Origin: Phycisphaerales bacterium
Lineage (GTDB): Bacteria; Planctomycetota; Phycisphaerae; Sedimentisphaerales; Anaerohalosphaeraceae
Reading direction: 5' to 3'
DNA: 5,931 nt
Assembly (NCBI GenBank): GCA_011055475.1
Contig: DSDH01000672.1
Coordinates: forward strand, 1-5,931
Made by a program: the position numbers and the translations under genes. Positions 4,852-5,931 of this stretch are shown one piece after another (the stretch's first letter is position 1; every line of letters starts with the position of its first letter). Under the pieces are notes generated by a model. It saw nothing but the letters and a program-made list of their open reading frames with translations. It was not told the DNA's origin and did not search any database.

Positions 4852-5730
4852 TCAGAGGCGCACGGGCCATTCGGGCCGTCCACCGACGGCCACCCGTACC
4901 CGGAAGACCTGCCCGCCCGGATCCTCCGGCCCGGCCCCCTGGCGGCGGGCCGTGGTGATGTAGAGGTCCCGCAGATCGGCCCCGCCGAAGGTCACGCTCG
5001 TCACGTTGGGCGTCGGCAGACGAATCTCGGCCAAGACCCGCCCCTCCGGGGACAATCGCCGGACCCGACCCCCTCGATAACACGCCGTCCACAGACAACC
5101 CTCCCGGTCGATGGTCAGGCCATCGGGACTGCCCGCCTCGTCGCCACCCTGGTAGATCACCACCAGATTGGAAATGCCGCCCGTCTTCGAATCGTAGGTG
5201 TATCGTGTGATGAGACCGGGGCGTGAATCCGTGTGATAGAACAGCCGCTCCTCCGGCCGGAAGGCCATGCCGTTGGACGTATGCAGGTCCCGCAGCATCG
5301 CCATGGGCCGGCGGCCCGCCTCCATGCGGTAGAGCACGCCATCGGTGCGCCGTTCGGTAAGCGTGCCGGCCAGGAGCCGCCCCGCTGGATCGGTCGTCAC
5401 ATCGTTGAACCGCTCATCGGCCGCCAGCGGCACCGACCACATCTCGACGGGCTCGACGCGGCCTGCCGTCGGATTGAGCAGCGCCACGCCCTGATCGGTG
5501 CACAGAACAAGGCGTCCGTCCGTCGCGAAGGCCAGCCCCCCGACCTGCCCATCCCCCTGCCAGACCTTGTGGGTCGTGTCGTGGGCCGGATCGTATTTCC
5601 AGATCGCCCCGTTGGGGATGTCCGTCCAATACAGGGCCTGCTCGCCGACGTTCCACAGCGGGCACTCGGCCAACTCACACGGCGGATTGCCGAGCGGCTG
5701 CGGGGCGTCGAATTCATGGTCCGGTGCCAT
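4852..5730 (-). CDS. SMP-30/gluconolactonase/LRE-like family protein
   Basis: This 292-residue protein is a six-bladed beta-propeller of the SMP-30/gluconolaconase family, metal-dependent lactonases that open sugar lactones. The metal ligands known from the family are all in place: Glu in LAECPLW (E22), Asn in TSNGMAF (N153) and Asp in SPDGLTID (D203). The substrate-side Arg/Asn in ERFNDVTTDP (R107 and N109) are present too. The length is normal, and there is no signal peptide, so a cytoplasmic enzyme is likely. The natural lactone cannot be told from sequence. The ATG at 5730 lies 18 nt after the stop of the upstream sialidase-like gene, so the two may be co-transcribed in a carbohydrate-use unit. 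No good Shine-Dalgarno precedes it, unlike the ars genes. It appears unrelated in function to the ars operon. Confidence 0.9.
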   Translation of the reverse strand: MAPDHEFDAPQPLGNPPCELAECPLWNVGEQALYWTDIPNGAIWKYDPAHDTTHKVWQGDGQVGGLAFATDGRLVLCTDQGVALLNPTAGRVEPVEMWSVPLAADERFNDVTTDPAGRLLAGTLTERRTDGVLYRMEAGRRPMAMLRDLHTSNGMAFRPEERLFYHTDSRPGLITRYTYDSKTGGISNLVVIYQGGDEAGSPDGLTIDREGCLWTACYRGGRVRRLSPEGRVLAEIRLPTPNVTSVTFGGADLRDLYITTARRQGAGPEDPGGQVFRVRVAVGGRPEWPVRL

Positions 5731-5748
5731 CGCGGTTGTCCAGGGCGG

Positions 5749-5931
5749 TTACTGCTTGTCGGCCAGATCATCCAGCTCGGCCAGGGTGAATCGGACGCTG
5801 ACGATGTGGGGCGGCTGTCCCTCGGTCCAGTGCCCATACGTGGTGGTGACAAAGGTCCCATCCGGCAGACACTCCAGCCCCGGATAGGCGCAGTCCCAGG
5901 CGTGGTGGTTGTCCATCAGCCGGACGCGGTA
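5749..5931 (-). CDS. Probable exo-alpha-sialidase / BNR-repeat-like protein (C-terminal fragment)
   Basis: The last 60 codons of a gene that starts beyond the right edge, ending in TAA at 5751-5749. The visible peptide runs from YRVRLMDNHHAWDC through CLPDGTFVTTTYGHW and TEGQPPHIVSVRFTLAELD. The pattern 'LPDGTFVTTTYGHW...PxIVSVRF' resembles the closing blade of sialidase/BNR-type beta-propellers that are abundant in planctomycetes. Such proteins are usually annotated as glycan-directed hydrolases, often without proven activity. With only the end visible, the catalytic residues cannot be checked. The SMP-30-type gene follows after 18 nt, consistent with a sugar-related operon. The reading frame is certain; the product is moderately supported. 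Confidence 0.6.
   Translation of the reverse strand, partial: YRVRLMDNHHAWDCAYPGLECLPDGTFVTTTYGHWTEGQPPHIVSVRFTLAELDDLADKQ

Overview
The window is GC-rich bacterial DNA in which every supported gene lies on the minus strand, so it reads right to left. It has two parts. The left four fifths (about 1-4702) is one arsenic/metalloid-type operon with an unusually large set of thiol-redox genes. The right end (about 4852-5931) holds a sugar-lactonase-type gene and the tail of a probable sialidase-like gene. The wording of that tail and the weak ribosome binding site of the lactonase gene suggest a planctomycete-like bacterium (Phycisphaerae or a relative). This is an inference from protein style, not proof.

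In transcription order the operon is: arsR-type repressor (4702-4373); a 490-residue permease of the DUF318/ArsP-like superfamily with a CSC motif and an inserted soluble domain (4340-2868); a 77-residue CPKC thioredoxin-like protein (2847-2614); a DGC-domain putative zinc-binding protein (2561-2193); a membrane-anchored thioredoxin with a CVAC site (2196-1642); a CcdA-type transmembrane thiol-electron carrier (1523-825); a flavodoxin-fold NADPH-dependent FMN reductase-like protein with a twin-arginine signal (780-109); and the first 21 codons of a low-molecular-weight-phosphatase-type arsenate reductase, arsC (63-1, running off the window). Gaps are short: 32, 20, 52, -4, 118, 44 and 45 nt. 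Most of these genes have a clear Shine-Dalgarno sequence. The AT-rich segment upstream of arsR carries a plausible promoter overlapped by small dyads that look like an ArsR operator.

A working model, which is inference, runs as follows. ArsR senses a thiophilic metalloid. ArsC reduces arsenate using cytoplasmic thiols, with the small CPKC protein as one possible donor. The permease exports the product. CcdA passes electrons across the membrane to the anchored thioredoxin, and possibly indirectly to the Tat-exported flavoprotein, which makes an extracytoplasmic redox arm. No acr3, arsB or arsM is visible, so the permease is the only efflux candidate here. Each family is known; the combination, above all a Tat-tagged flavoprotein next to CcdA and ArsC, is the most interesting thing in the window.

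No tRNA, rRNA, CRISPR array, insertion sequence or long repeat was seen. Apart from the regulatory stretch at 4703-4851 and the 118-nt gap at 1524-1641, there is essentially no non-coding space.
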